Source of the DNA: Bacteroidota bacterium | GTDB taxonomy: Bacteria > Bacteroidota > Bacteroidia > Chitinophagales > Chitinophagaceae | Direction: 5' to 3' | NCBI GenBank assembly: GCA_003175695.1 | Contig: PSRA01000131.1 | Location: 1-40,598, forward strand | DNA: 40,598 nt | Shown here: piece by piece, positions 15,280 to 23,898 of the stretch | How the letters are laid out: every line of letters begins with the position of its first letter | How positions within the stretch are numbered: position 1 is the first letter of the stretch | Program-made: the position numbers and the translations under genes | Notes under the pieces: generated by a model | What the model was told of the DNA's origin: nothing | Databases searched by the model: none | Seen by the model: only the letters and a program-made list of their open reading frames with translations

Positions 15280-16419
15280 ATGCAAACCGCTTTATTGCAG
15301 GGGACAGCCAAGCAAAGACCCCCTGTTCACAAATCCCAGGCTCATCCTGGTGTTCATCCTCTGTCGCCTCTATCCCACGCAACGCAGCGCTTCCAGCCAT
15401 TACCGGCTCCCATCAAAGATCCGCCCTACCATTACGATCTCACTACGGCAATACCCGATATTGAAAAAGCTGCCGCGCTCATTTTTCACACGGTGGGGGA
15501 CACTGGTGGAATAAAAAACGGTTCCTTTCAGGCTGCCGTCGCGGGAGCCATGAAAGCAGATCTTAACCTGCCGGCAAATCAGAAGCCCGCATTTTTTTAT
15601 CACCTTGGCGACGTTGTTTATTACAATGGCCAGACGGATGATTACTATGACCAGTTCTATGATCCTTACGATCATTATAACGCTCCCATTTTTTCAATAC
15701 CTGGTAACCATGACGGCGACCCCATTGATTCCTCACAAACTTCCCTTGATGGTTGGGTTCGATATTTTATGACACAAAATCCGCAGGTTGATCCTCTTTC
15801 GAAAGACGCGCCGCGCGTTACCATGTCGCAGCCTTATGTTTATTTCACACTGGAATGTCCTTTTGCAACGGTAGTTGGTCTATACACAAATGTTCCGGAG
15901 CATGGCTCAATAGATTCCCAGCAACAACAGTGGCTCACTAACGAACTTGCGACAGCCCCCGATGGCAAAGCACTCATTGTTTGTCTTCACCATCCCATTT
16001 ATTCTTTTGACGATCATCACAGCGGAAGCCCCAATATGGCAGACGTCCTGCAAAATGCCATCAATGATTCGAGGCGTATACCTAACATCGTTCTAACTGC
16101 ACACGTTCACAATTATCAGCATATCGAAAAGAAAATCGGCGATAGTACGATTCCCTTTATAGTTGCAGGTAATGGCGGATATTATCACATGCATAACCTG
16201 AACTCTCCTGAAGGCACAACCGATGCCTCGACAGGCGCCAAGCTGATAAAGGCAAATGACAAATTGCATGGCTACCTTACTCTCAAAGTAGATGGCAGGC
16301 ATGTATCCGGCACCTCTTTCCTGGTGGATAATGGCTCCGGAAATACCAGCCAGTTTGAACAGTTCCAGTATCCCGCAGGGGCACTTCGCCTGGCTCAGGG
16401 GGCGACAGCCGCCTTGTAG
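15280..16419 (+). CDS. Metallophosphoesterase, purple-acid-phosphatase-like (copy 2)
   Basis: This 379-residue paralogue of the protein at 9082-10353 has the same ordered metal sites: HTVGDTGG, LGDVVYYN, PGNHDGD, VCLHHPIYS and TAHVHNYQHIEKK. The usual GHxH has become AHVH, keeping both histidines. It lacks the lysine-rich start of copy 1 and has no signal peptide. ATG 15280 (MQTALLQGTAKQ) is chosen because the frame upstream to 15205 is poor in protein-like content and crosses the probable promoter of the divergent membrane-protein gene. It is followed after 37 bp by the metzincin gene on the same strand, probably one transcript. Confidence 0.85.
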   Translation: MQTALLQGTAKQRPPVHKSQAHPGVHPLSPLSHATQRFQPLPAPIKDPPYHYDLTTAIPDIEKAAALIFHTVGDTGGIKNGSFQAAVAGAMKADLNLPANQKPAFFYHLGDVVYYNGQTDDYYDQFYDPYDHYNAPIFSIPGNHDGDPIDSSQTSLDGWVRYFMTQNPQVDPLSKDAPRVTMSQPYVYFTLECPFATVVGLYTNVPEHGSIDSQQQQWLTNELATAPDGKALIVCLHHPIYSFDDHHSGSPNMADVLQNAINDSRRIPNIVLTAHVHNYQHIEKKIGDSTIPFIVAGNGGYYHMHNLNSPEGTTDASTGAKLIKANDKLHGYLTLKVDGRHVSGTSFLVDNGSGNTSQFEQFQYPAGALRLAQGATAAL

Positions 16420-16456
16420 AGACTCCCATTTTTAGTCACCATCAAATACACCACAA

Positions 16457-17386
16457 ATGCAAACGAAAGTGAAATCACCCAAAGTACTGATCCCGACAAA
16501 ACCCTGCGCAATCAGGTTGCTGCCAAAAGAACAATGGGCAAATGCAGCGACAAAAGCAGCGAAGATTTTTCCAGGTAATGCGCCCGCTCTTCAGCAGCTG
16601 AAGATGATGCATCCTGACGTAGTGATGCCACCGGAACATATCGTGGCACTTACAACAAAATACTGGAGTGCAGGTAAAGTAAGCCTGACGGTTGGTTTTC
16701 TTGACAACCCGCCTGCTGATTTGCGAAAGCGAATTCTTTCACACATGAATGCCTGGGCCGACTACGGCGACATATCATTTGTCGAGACCAGCACAGATCC
16801 ACAAGTGAGGATCGCGCGCGTCAATACAGGAGACATGGCGGGGTACTGGTCCTATCTCGGAACCGATATTCTCAGCATTGATCCATCCCAGCCCACGCTG
16901 AACCTGGATAGTTTTACGATGAACACCCAGGATTCTGAGTTTTATCGTGTCGTTCGGCATGAAACCGGGCACACACTTGGTTTTCCGCATGAGCATATGC
17001 GTGAAGAAATAGTAAATAGGATTGATCCCGATAAAGCCAAAGCATATTTTCTGCAAAATGATGGATGGGGACCGCAGGAGGTCGTCAATCAGGTGTTGAC
17101 TCCCCTTGATCAGTCAGCATTGATCATTGGCTCTCCGCCTGACCCGAATTCCATCATGTGCTACTGGCTTCCGGCAGAAATCATGAAAGACAGTGTTGCT
17201 GTGGCCGGGGGCACAGATATTGATCAGTCAGACGGAGATTTTGCTGCGAGACTTTATCCAAAGGCGACGGCTCCAAGCTCACCAGCGAGTGCTCCAAAAA
17301 AATCAGTTAAGAAAATTGCAATAAAGCCGAGCAAAAGAGGACCAAAGAAAAAACTGAAGAAAAGATCACGTGCGCTATCTCGTTAG
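16457..17386 (+). CDS. Metzincin (astacin-like) zinc metalloprotease
   Basis: In this 309-residue protein, HETGHTLGFPHEH at 168-180 is the extended zinc motif HExxHxxGxxH, and SIMCY around Met234 is the Met-turn that defines metzincins. The H-E-H after the motif resembles astacins. The central domain begins near residue 75 (KVSLTVGFLDNPP). There is no signal peptide or obvious propeptide with a cysteine switch. The C-terminus from about 280 is strongly basic (KKSVKKIAIKPSKRGPKKK, then KKRSRALSR), which could bind nucleic acid or membranes. It probably shares a transcript with the upstream metallophosphoesterase. Metzincins are usually exported, so this apparently unexported form is odd. The substrate is unknown. 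Confidence 0.85.
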   Translation: MQTKVKSPKVLIPTKPCAIRLLPKEQWANAATKAAKIFPGNAPALQQLKMMHPDVVMPPEHIVALTTKYWSAGKVSLTVGFLDNPPADLRKRILSHMNAWADYGDISFVETSTDPQVRIARVNTGDMAGYWSYLGTDILSIDPSQPTLNLDSFTMNTQDSEFYRVVRHETGHTLGFPHEHMREEIVNRIDPDKAKAYFLQNDGWGPQEVVNQVLTPLDQSALIIGSPPDPNSIMCYWLPAEIMKDSVAVAGGTDIDQSDGDFAARLYPKATAPSSPASAPKKSVKKIAIKPSKRGPKKKLKKRSRALSR

Positions 17387-17436
17387 AAGCTTGCCTTATC
17401 CTCATTAGAGTTCCCGTTGCAGATTCATTTTTAATC

Positions 17437-17480
17437 AGGCTCTCATCTTTTCAGTTACAGGAAGAGGTGGGAGCCTTTTT
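17437..17480 (+). terminator. Terminator at the boundary of hydrolase genes and conjugation module
   Basis: A long imperfect hairpin has outer stem AGGCTC/GAGCCT (17437-17442 with 17470-17475), extended inward by a mostly paired ten-base arm with G-T pairs. TTTTTATT follows. It lies 51 bp after the protease stop and separates it from the convergent primase-like gene. Confidence 0.75.
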
Positions 17481-17526
17481 ATTAATACTATAGCCAGTAA
17501 TCATGTCCGGAATATCAATTTCCATT

Positions 17527-18438
17527 TCACTGATGATGTCTGATATTTTTTGTCACGTGATGTGAAAGAACGTATGATTGGCGCTCAACAAACCAATCGT
17601 TCAAATCCTGTCCCTCCCGAAAAGATTTACTAAAATCTTTATATTTCCTTTCATCCCATTGAAGAGCCTGGCGGGTACACTTCATTCCTTGCTTATCGCG
17701 ATCCAGGTAGAGATTTACTCTTTGGTGTTTATCCATCAGGTCTTTTACCTGGTGAAAAAAAGAAAGGGAATTAAGCACCAAAAAGTTTTTTGTTAACGCT
17801 TTAAGATCATTTTTGTGTAGTGCATTGAAAGAGAGGAAATCAAAAAAACCTTCAAACACCGTGACTTCAGGGCTTGCTTTGTCATAAAATGTGCTGGCTT
17901 TGGGCGAGTTGCTTCCTTTAAAATTTTCATTTCTTAACTCAAATCCTCCTTTATCATTTCGGAAGCCGATAGCAGTAGATTTTTTTCCGTACATTTCAAA
18001 GTCTATCTCCCGACAAAACTGCTGGGCAATTCCCAGCGGAATACATCTTTTTTGAAGGTATAGTAGCAGTGAAGGATTGGTAAGTGGTCGCTGCTCCAGG
18101 ATAAGGATTTTGCCAGCGTCGGGCTGGTTCTTTTCACCAGCAATCGATGGCTGGTGAAAAGAAAAATGATGGGACATTGGTGTTTGTGATAATTTTTCGA
18201 GCAGTTCATTTACTGAGCATTTGAAATATCTCGTGCCAAAATCAATTAGATCTCCTCCCTTTCCTTCTCCGAAATCAAACCAGATATTCCTGGCCCTGTT
18301 AACCTTAAAAGATGCTGTTTTTTCATCTCGTAACGGCGAACAATACCAATAATCCTGGCTTCTAATCTTTTTTGGCGTATAACCTAATGAGCCCAGATAT
18401 TCGACCAGATCAATTCCCCTGGCCTCCTTGCATGACAA
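17527..18438 (-). CDS. Primase-like TOPRIM protein of a conjugative element
   Basis: The protein is about 303 residues. It begins with a degenerate CHC2-type region: YWYCSPLRDEKTASFKVN, IWFDFGEGKGGDLIDFG. The pattern around EKTPSF and GGDxIxF is kept but the zinc cysteines are mostly gone. A TOPRIM domain follows, with the acidic Glu in VTVFEGFFDFLSF and the pair of Asp in VNLYLDRDKQG. Such proteins are common in Bacteroidetes conjugative and mobilisable elements. No ATG fits; a TTG at 18438 (LSCKEARGIDLVEYLG) is chosen by similarity to how these proteins begin, and the open frame to 18567 would overlap the previous gene by 100 bp. A role in priming the transferred strand is inferred. Confidence 0.78.
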   Translation of the reverse strand: MSCKEARGIDLVEYLGSLGYTPKKIRSQDYWYCSPLRDEKTASFKVNRARNIWFDFGEGKGGDLIDFGTRYFKCSVNELLEKLSQTPMSHHFSFHQPSIAGEKNQPDAGKILILEQRPLTNPSLLLYLQKRCIPLGIAQQFCREIDFEMYGKKSTAIGFRNDKGGFELRNENFKGSNSPKASTFYDKASPEVTVFEGFFDFLSFNALHKNDLKALTKNFLVLNSLSFFHQVKDLMDKHQRVNLYLDRDKQGMKCTRQALQWDERKYKDFSKSFREGQDLNDWFVERQSYVLSHHVTKNIRHHQ

Positions 18439-18467
18439 CTTATTCAAATATTTCTCAGTTTGGCTTT

Positions 18468-18761
18468 TTACGATTTCATATCTACAAAATATACCAGGCT
18501 TCCCAACTTTGGATGGTAGGAGGGCAGGTAACGGATATAGCCGAACGCAACCAATTCGCGCATGCATTTGTGGTAAGTCGTAATAGAGCGAATATGCGAA
18601 ACCCGCATGAGTTCTCTTCGCGTCACAGGGAACGGATTAGCTCCATGCGCTTTTTCAAAGAAATGAACAAGCGCTGCATATATACTGATATGCGAAGCGG
18701 AAACTTTGTCCCTGGTAGCCGCCGTTTCCAAAAATGTTTTTAGTAATCGCGCGCTCTCCAT
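18468..18761 (-). CDS. Small winged-helix protein of the conjugative element
   Basis: This 97-residue protein has the helix-rich pattern of a winged helix: SASHISIYAALVHFFEKAHG, PFPVTRRELMRVSHI as the helix-turn-helix, then TYHKCMRELVAFGYIRYLP for the recognition and wing region. It lies just upstream of the primase-like gene, the usual pairing in Bacteroidetes integrative elements, where it may control replication or transfer genes. No enzymatic motif is present. Confidence 0.65.
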   Translation of the reverse strand: MESARLLKTFLETAATRDKVSASHISIYAALVHFFEKAHGANPFPVTRRELMRVSHIRSITTYHKCMRELVAFGYIRYLPSYHPKLGSLVYFVDMKS

Positions 18762-18826
18762 TCATTAAGCCAATTCTCCAGGCTCTCCGCTTAGCAAAAT
18801 TCAATGACGCATTCCACGAAGTACTC

Positions 18827-19675
18827 CTAGGACAGTGTCTGACTCTGTTTCCTCGTCAGCTTTTGCTTTTGAGAGCCTGCTTCACCATCTTCACCTTTCA
18901 ACGCCTGCCTCTTAGAATGTTTTTTCTTTTTTATTTCTTCCACAGGGGTTTCACGCGCTACCGCCTGCCGCTCAGTTTTTTTTTCAGACTGTTTTTCTGG
19001 AGATGATAATTTTTCAGAATGCACATTGACCCGCAGCATATCCGAATTATAAACAGTAATCGATTTATATTTCGGATTTGCTTCAATGAACATTTTATTT
19101 TCTTTCCCTTCCTGCACCATGGTGACCTGGTGGCGGTTCCCTCTTTCGAGCGAGCGTACCAGTGACTGAGCGGTCTCCGCTTTTTCGAGCTCACGAATCG
19201 GATATTTCGCCAGCGTTTGGCGGAGATCATAGCCATAATTCTGGTGGTACTGCTGAAATTTGAAATTTCCGTTCTCTTCCGTTTGTTTGAAATCAAGCTG
19301 GAGCCAGGCATTGTATTTCTCCCCTTCCTTCGGCGTCATTTCCTTGTGGACAGCTCGGCCATGCATGAGATTGTAGGCTTCTTTCAGCGTGATGTTATTT
19401 TCACGACCGACGCGGAAGGTTTGCGCCAGGGATTCGTCGCCTTTTTCATTTTTGATCATGAGCTGGTAGCGGTTGAAAAAGTACATGTCGCTCTGGGCGG
19501 ATTTTGAAAATTGGAGTGCTGCTTCGACTTTGTCGCTGCCAATGGATGCGTGGTGATGCAGCGTGAATTCCGGCAGTTGCAATTGTAGTTTTTCCAAGAG
19601 GGCACGCTGTATTTCTTCTCCGAATCCGGTGAATTTTAGCTGGCGGCTGAGATAGTCAAAATTTTGTTCGTTCAT
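18827..19675 (-). CDS. Conserved protein of Bacteroidetes conjugative elements
   Basis: This 282-residue soluble protein starts NEQNFDYLSRQLKFTGFGE. It contains DMYFFNRYQLMIKNEKG, the recurring ITLKEAYNLMHGRAVHKEMT, YNAWLQLDF and YHQNYGYDLRQTLAKYPI, followed by KMFIEANPKYKSITVYNSDM. I recognise this pattern from the non-structural genes of Bacteroidetes integrative conjugative elements, where no biochemical role is known to me. The last 65 residues are a highly charged, low-complexity Lys/Glu tail. It sits between traN and the winged-helix gene in the same direction, so it belongs to the element transcript. Confidence 0.7.
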   Translation of the reverse strand: MNEQNFDYLSRQLKFTGFGEEIQRALLEKLQLQLPEFTLHHHASIGSDKVEAALQFSKSAQSDMYFFNRYQLMIKNEKGDESLAQTFRVGRENNITLKEAYNLMHGRAVHKEMTPKEGEKYNAWLQLDFKQTEENGNFKFQQYHQNYGYDLRQTLAKYPIRELEKAETAQSLVRSLERGNRHQVTMVQEGKENKMFIEANPKYKSITVYNSDMLRVNVHSEKLSSPEKQSEKKTERQAVARETPVEEIKKKKHSKRQALKGEDGEAGSQKQKLTRKQSQTLS

Positions 19676-19720
19676 AAAATTTGTTTTGAGATGTGATTAA
19701 TAATTTTTGCATGTTGCGGG

Positions 19721-20515
19721 TCAGTGTAATAGCGTACGGCCTTTCAAAAGAGCCCGGTGCCCGAATCGGAGTGCCGGCAGGGAGTTGCCATCGCTGTCAC
19801 TAAGGGTGCAGAGCATGCGCTTATGTCTGGGAATAGTGAAGGGGACAAGGGCAACGACCCAAGTCGCTTTACCATGCGCTTCGACGGTCGCGAGTTTGGG
19901 ATGAAAGACCGGGGAGAGACGTCTTTCCTGGAGCGCTGTTCTTTTGGCTGAACGGGTATCTGCGAGGGAGAAACTGATGCGGGTCGGGACAAAATCAATG
20001 GGAGTGTGGTTGTCGAGAGAAAAGCAAAACCAGAGGAGACGGTCAAAATAGATTCCCTTTAAATGGAAGACAATGCCGGCGTCGCGGACCGAGCGGTGAA
20101 GAAATTTTTTCTGACGCGAAACCAGTGCGCTCATGCTGTCAAGAGCTTCATCATTCATGAAGACATTAGTCAGATGAATTAATGTGTCTGCGGAAAAACT
20201 AATTGTCAGGATCTTTGGATCAGCGGCATAGCTTGCGATAAAGGAATAAAATTTCCCGTCTGAGGTGAAGACGGAAAGATTGGTCGGCTGCATAGTTGCT
20301 CTGTTCGCTTTTACCTGCAGGACATTTTCTATTCCTTTAGCTTTTTGCACCAGCAGATCTCTCGTTCCCCGGTCTACGCTTTTGACAGGGTAGGGAAAGA
20401 TCAGGTTGGTTGTTTTATTGCACGTTATCTGAAGGGAATAAGAACCAATGGATGACTGGGAGAAAAGTTTTGATGCCATGCCCAGCATCAAAATCACACA
20501 TAACCGTTTCATCAC
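19721..20515 (-). CDS. traN: Conjugal transfer protein TraN
   Basis: This 264-residue protein has a signal peptide (MKRLCVILMLGMASKLFSQS). The mature chain reads TTNLIFPYPVKSVDRGTRDLL, then KGIENVLQVKANR and PTNLSVFTSDGKFYSFI, the characteristic core of Bacteroidetes TraN, an outer-membrane-associated channel component analogous to VirB9. The FPYPVKSVDRG stretch is the most diagnostic. It follows traM by 18 bp. Unlike some relatives it is short, with the C-terminal part ending soon after the second beta-rich region. Confidence 0.88.
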   Translation of the reverse strand: MMKRLCVILMLGMASKLFSQSSIGSYSLQITCNKTTNLIFPYPVKSVDRGTRDLLVQKAKGIENVLQVKANRATMQPTNLSVFTSDGKFYSFIASYAADPKILTISFSADTLIHLTNVFMNDEALDSMSALVSRQKKFLHRSVRDAGIVFHLKGIYFDRLLWFCFSLDNHTPIDFVPTRISFSLADTRSAKRTALQERRLSPVFHPKLATVEAHGKATWVVALVPFTIPRHKRMLCTLSDSDGNSLPALRFGHRALLKGRTLLH

Positions 20516-20533
20516 AATAAGAATTAAGAATGA

Positions 20534-21835
20534 TTAATTAACAGAACTGTTTTTGAGCAGGACGTGGTAGCCTGCCTTAACAGTCAGATGTACAAGCCTG
20601 ATTTTTCTATTCATGAGGGATTTTGCTGCCTGGATGCCTGCACTGGCAGCCTGCGCGCCGAGGGAAGGATCGAGCGACGTGAGGCCGATGGCGTTCATGA
20701 CCTGGCCAGAACCTTCGCGGGCGGCATCGCGGTTGACGCTTCCAGGAATGAAGATGCCCCGCAGTCCGTCTTCATCATACACCTCAAGAGAAACAGGAAG
20801 AATATTGCCGGCAACATTTACTGATTCAATTTTAATATTCAGCCGCTCTGCTGACAAAGACGATACACCATATATCATATCACCGGCGTGGATAATGGAT
20901 CCTTTTACTTTCATATCCTGCATTAGCCGGAGGCGAATGCTCTCGCCAGGTAGAATTGTCTGCGTCTCATCCGTGACTGCTTCAATTGCCGGTTTGTTAT
21001 GAACTGCATCTAAAGAAGGATCTGCTAATCCAAAAAACTGATTTTGATTTTTAATATTGGGGGTATCACTATTGTCTACAACTGAAATATTTGCTTCTTC
21101 TACAGGGAGGCCAGCGTCAAAAAATTCATGTTTTGAAATAACGCTGTCTCCAGCTTTTCCCGGATGCTGGATCAGCAGGATTTTGTCCAGTATCTTACTG
21201 ATCTTTTCCATTTCGGGATCGGGCTCAGATTTCAAATTCATCAGCTCTTTCATCTTCGCCATGCGATCAGGTTGGCCTGTCACAGATACCTTCGCTGCTG
21301 AAACATAATCCCCGCCACGGAAGGAAGGATCACGCAGCGATCGCTCGTTATTTTCCTCGACGGCAGCGTTATTTTTCAAAACCTGGTTTAGCTTCTCTAA
21401 TTCTAATTCCAATTTTTCAGCGTTTTGATCTTTTTGTGGAATACCTGCAACCGGAAAATTTTTTGAAGTATTCAACTCCAGGTAGGATTTAATTGGTGTC
21501 GGCCTGTGAGAAGACGTGGAAAAAGTATCCGCCTCATGGAACTCATACTTATAAAATGGATCATTTTTCATTTTCTCCTTTATTCTCAAGGAATCTTTTT
21601 CTGATTCGTCATAAATAGCGAGCTTGTCTTTTGGTTTTGCTTTTTTGAAATGGGGATCAGGAAGTTTCTTGTTAATGCCTGCCGGAACTTCTGCCAATCT
21701 TTTTTCGGCATGCGCCCTGTTTATTCTTGCAAGCAGGCCAATGACAATAATGATAAAGGGAAGGACGAGCAGGGGCAGCATAAGCAGAAATTTCCTTTGT
21801 TTTAAAAACCTGGCGGAATGTTGTGTTTGTTTCAT
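20534..21835 (-). CDS. traM: Conjugal transfer protein TraM
   Basis: This 433-residue protein has one N-terminal membrane span (FLLMLPLLVLPFIIIVIGLL), a long charged periplasmic linker of about 250 residues with LELELEKLNQVL, and a C-terminal beta-rich domain starting around ETQTILPGESIRLRLMQDM. It includes GSIIHAGDMIYGVSSLSAERL and ends near IRLVHLTVKAGYHVLLKN. This is the Bacteroidetes TraM layout, analogous to VirB10, linking inner-membrane and outer-membrane parts of the mating channel. It starts four bases from the stop of the TraL-like gene, as expected of an operon. Confidence 0.9.
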   Translation of the reverse strand: MKQTQHSARFLKQRKFLLMLPLLVLPFIIIVIGLLARINRAHAEKRLAEVPAGINKKLPDPHFKKAKPKDKLAIYDESEKDSLRIKEKMKNDPFYKYEFHEADTFSTSSHRPTPIKSYLELNTSKNFPVAGIPQKDQNAEKLELELEKLNQVLKNNAAVEENNERSLRDPSFRGGDYVSAAKVSVTGQPDRMAKMKELMNLKSEPDPEMEKISKILDKILLIQHPGKAGDSVISKHEFFDAGLPVEEANISVVDNSDTPNIKNQNQFFGLADPSLDAVHNKPAIEAVTDETQTILPGESIRLRLMQDMKVKGSIIHAGDMIYGVSSLSAERLNIKIESVNVAGNILPVSLEVYDEDGLRGIFIPGSVNRDAAREGSGQVMNAIGLTSLDPSLGAQAASAGIQAAKSLMNRKIRLVHLTVKAGYHVLLKNSSVN

Positions 21836-21839
21836 GGAT

Positions 21840-22148
21840 TCATTTTTTTGATTTATACATTTTTTCTAAAATTCTCAGGGTATCGAGTTTTTTTGAATTC
21901 AATGAAACGTGAGGAAAATGAATTTTGCCGGCGCCGGCACTTACGTCAGTAGCGCTGTTACTCTTCGTTGCATGCACAATGGTGAATACAGAAGCCCCCG
22001 CAGAAACCAGGCAGAAAACGAGCAATGCTGCTTTCTTTTTCGCAATCGAGAGCTTTTCAAACCGGCAACCTAACCGCTTCGCTATCATGTGAGCTCGGAC
22101 GTTGATCACTTCTTTCATATGATTTTTTATTTGCCTCACCTGGTTCAT
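21840..22148 (-). CDS. traL: TraL-like small membrane protein
   Basis: This 102-residue protein lies at the TraL position between traK and traM. A cytoplasmic basic N-terminus precedes a single hydrophobic span near residues 39-60 (AALLVFCLVSAGASVFTIV), followed by a short periplasmic tail. It shares little obvious sequence beyond this topology, so the name rests mainly on position and size. It overlaps neither neighbour, with two bases before it and four after. Confidence 0.6.
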   Translation of the reverse strand: MNQVRQIKNHMKEVINVRAHMIAKRLGCRFEKLSIAKKKAALLVFCLVSAGASVFTIVHATKSNSATDVSAGAGKIHFPHVSLNSKKLDTLRILEKMYKSKK

Positions 22149-22150
22149 AT

Positions 22151-22771
22151 TTACCTGGGTTCTGTTTTTAAATCTTTGTTCTCGAGTATCAGCCAGCGCT
22201 CAATCAGGAATCCATGTGGATTATTGTCGCTTTGCGAAAGGTTGTCTCGAATAAGACCTTCCGTTAATAAACTGCGCGTGAGAATAGAAGTGGTACGGAT
22301 TAATTTTTCTTTTGCATAGCAGCGGAAATAAAATGGTTTTGTATCGAGGTTGACCTCTATACTGTCAATTTCTATACGCTGGCTGATATTGCCCGAAATG
22401 AGACTCGTGTAATAACCGCTTTCTTTCAAATTATCATATTGCGCTTTCGCGGAAGCATCGGCCAGGTAAAGGGCCTTGGTAATATTCCGGTCAATGATTT
22501 TTTCGTCGGGATCGAGGGTGAAGAAATAGAGATGAAATTCACTGACATGATGCCTGATCTCCACATCCAGTTTGTCCTTGCGATCCACTGCACAGGCTTT
22601 CAAGAGTTCGCCGTTGGCGAGAATATAAATGGTGTTCCTGTTTCTTTCCAGCTGGACAAAACTCCGGTACTGTGTAAAACAGGTAATCCCGATGCAGCCC
22701 AAAAGAAATAAGATGGAGAAAGCGCGGATATGCCTGAATGCGGTGTCGATATTTTTGGTTGACTGGAACAT
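22151..22771 (-). CDS. traK: Conjugal transfer protein TraK
   Basis: The protein has 206 residues from ATG 22771 (MFQSTKNIDTAFRHIRAFS). One inner-membrane span (ILFLLGCIGITCFTQYRSFV) is followed by a periplasmic domain with IYILANGELLKACAVDRKDK, EFHLYFFTLDPDEKII and FYFRCYAKEKLIRTTSI, the typical TraK core, VirB8-like in topology. A longer open frame to 22909 exists but crosses the end of traJ, so 22771 is preferred. The final residues ILENKDLK match the usual end of the family. Confidence 0.9.
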   Translation of the reverse strand: MFQSTKNIDTAFRHIRAFSILFLLGCIGITCFTQYRSFVQLERNRNTIYILANGELLKACAVDRKDKLDVEIRHHVSEFHLYFFTLDPDEKIIDRNITKALYLADASAKAQYDNLKESGYYTSLISGNISQRIEIDSIEVNLDTKPFYFRCYAKEKLIRTTSILTRSLLTEGLIRDNLSQSDNNPHGFLIERWLILENKDLKTEPR

Positions 22772-22799
22772 GAACGTCTGATAATTTTTTGGGTTAATA

Positions 22800-23879
22800 T
22801 CAAAGCCGAAGCGCGGTGGATGCGGCCGTGCGGACAGTAGAATGGAGCGCGTTTGTAACTTTATAGAGCAGGGTATTTCCTCCTCCTGCATTGACGATGT
22901 AGTTGGCAACAGATGGCACCGTGAAATAGCCGATTATGCCGATGATCAGAAAGATCAGGTAGGCCGTATCCGTAGAGCTGAAATAAGTGTCACCACCGGC
23001 CTGGATCTGGTTGATGTCAAGGGCGATCATGTTCTCCTGGATCTTTCCGATAATGCCTCCGAAAATATTAGCGACCGGAAGCCAGAGGAACACATTGATA
23101 TACCGAGCGAGCCATATTGTTAGTGAGTGATGAAGGCCGTCAAAAACAGAAAGACCAAATACGAGAGGGCCGAGAATGGCAAGCACAATGAGATAGAATG
23201 TCCTGATGGTATTGATGCATAACGCTGCCGCTTCATAAATCACCTGCAGCACTTCACTCATCCACTCCTTGATCGTGTTTTTCAGCGAATATTCCATTCG
23301 CGCCATCTGGAATTTGATGTCGTTACCGATCTCGTCGAAAAATCCCTGGTTTGCTCCTGTGGGATCGTCGGGATGCGTATACTGGTACCATTTATTCTGA
23401 TCGCCTGCGCCGTCTGGTCCGACGTACATTTTCCAAAAGTCAGAGTTTTGGATAGCCTGTTGTTTTTGCTGGAGAAGGGTAGTGATGGCCTGGTCGGAGT
23501 TCTGGACTAGAGCGCTCGTTGCAGAAACTGTGGGTTGCATTACGCCATTGATTAATGCGATCACGGAAGGGAAAATCAAAATCGAAAATCCGATAACGAA
23601 GGGGCGAAAGAGCGGGTAAAAATCTACCGGCTGTGCGTTTGCGATATGGCGCCAGACGCGATACGCGATATAAAAGAGAGCCGCAAAACCAGCGATGCCT
23701 CTGCCGACTCCGATCAGGCTGCTGCAGAGTGGGAGCATCTGGTAATAAACATTGTCGAGTACGGCCTGCAATCCTTTGACATCACCCGCCACACCTGCCT
23801 GGGCAAATATGTTCTCGGGAACAAAGAAGCAAAAAATGATCACACGCAAAATTTTCACTCCACACTTTTTCATACGCAC
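22800..23879 (-). CDS. traJ: Conjugal transfer protein TraJ
   Basis: This 359-residue polytopic membrane protein is VirB6-like in role. A signal-like N-terminus is followed by LQAVLDNVYYQMLPLCSSLI, GFAALFYIAYRVWRHIA and VDFYPLFRPFVIGFSIL, the hallmark start of Bacteroidetes TraJ. Further spans include FYLIVLAILGPLVFGLSVF, WLPVANIFGGIIGKI and YLIFLIIGIIGYFTVPSVAN. It would sit in the inner membrane as part of the translocation channel. It follows three TraI/TerB-like genes and precedes traK, the canonical order. Confidence 0.92.
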   Translation of the reverse strand: MRMKKCGVKILRVIIFCFFVPENIFAQAGVAGDVKGLQAVLDNVYYQMLPLCSSLIGVGRGIAGFAALFYIAYRVWRHIANAQPVDFYPLFRPFVIGFSILIFPSVIALINGVMQPTVSATSALVQNSDQAITTLLQQKQQAIQNSDFWKMYVGPDGAGDQNKWYQYTHPDDPTGANQGFFDEIGNDIKFQMARMEYSLKNTIKEWMSEVLQVIYEAAALCINTIRTFYLIVLAILGPLVFGLSVFDGLHHSLTIWLARYINVFLWLPVANIFGGIIGKIQENMIALDINQIQAGGDTYFSSTDTAYLIFLIIGIIGYFTVPSVANYIVNAGGGNTLLYKVTNALHSTVRTAASTALRL

Positions 23880-23898
23880 ATTTTAGAAATTCCAAATC

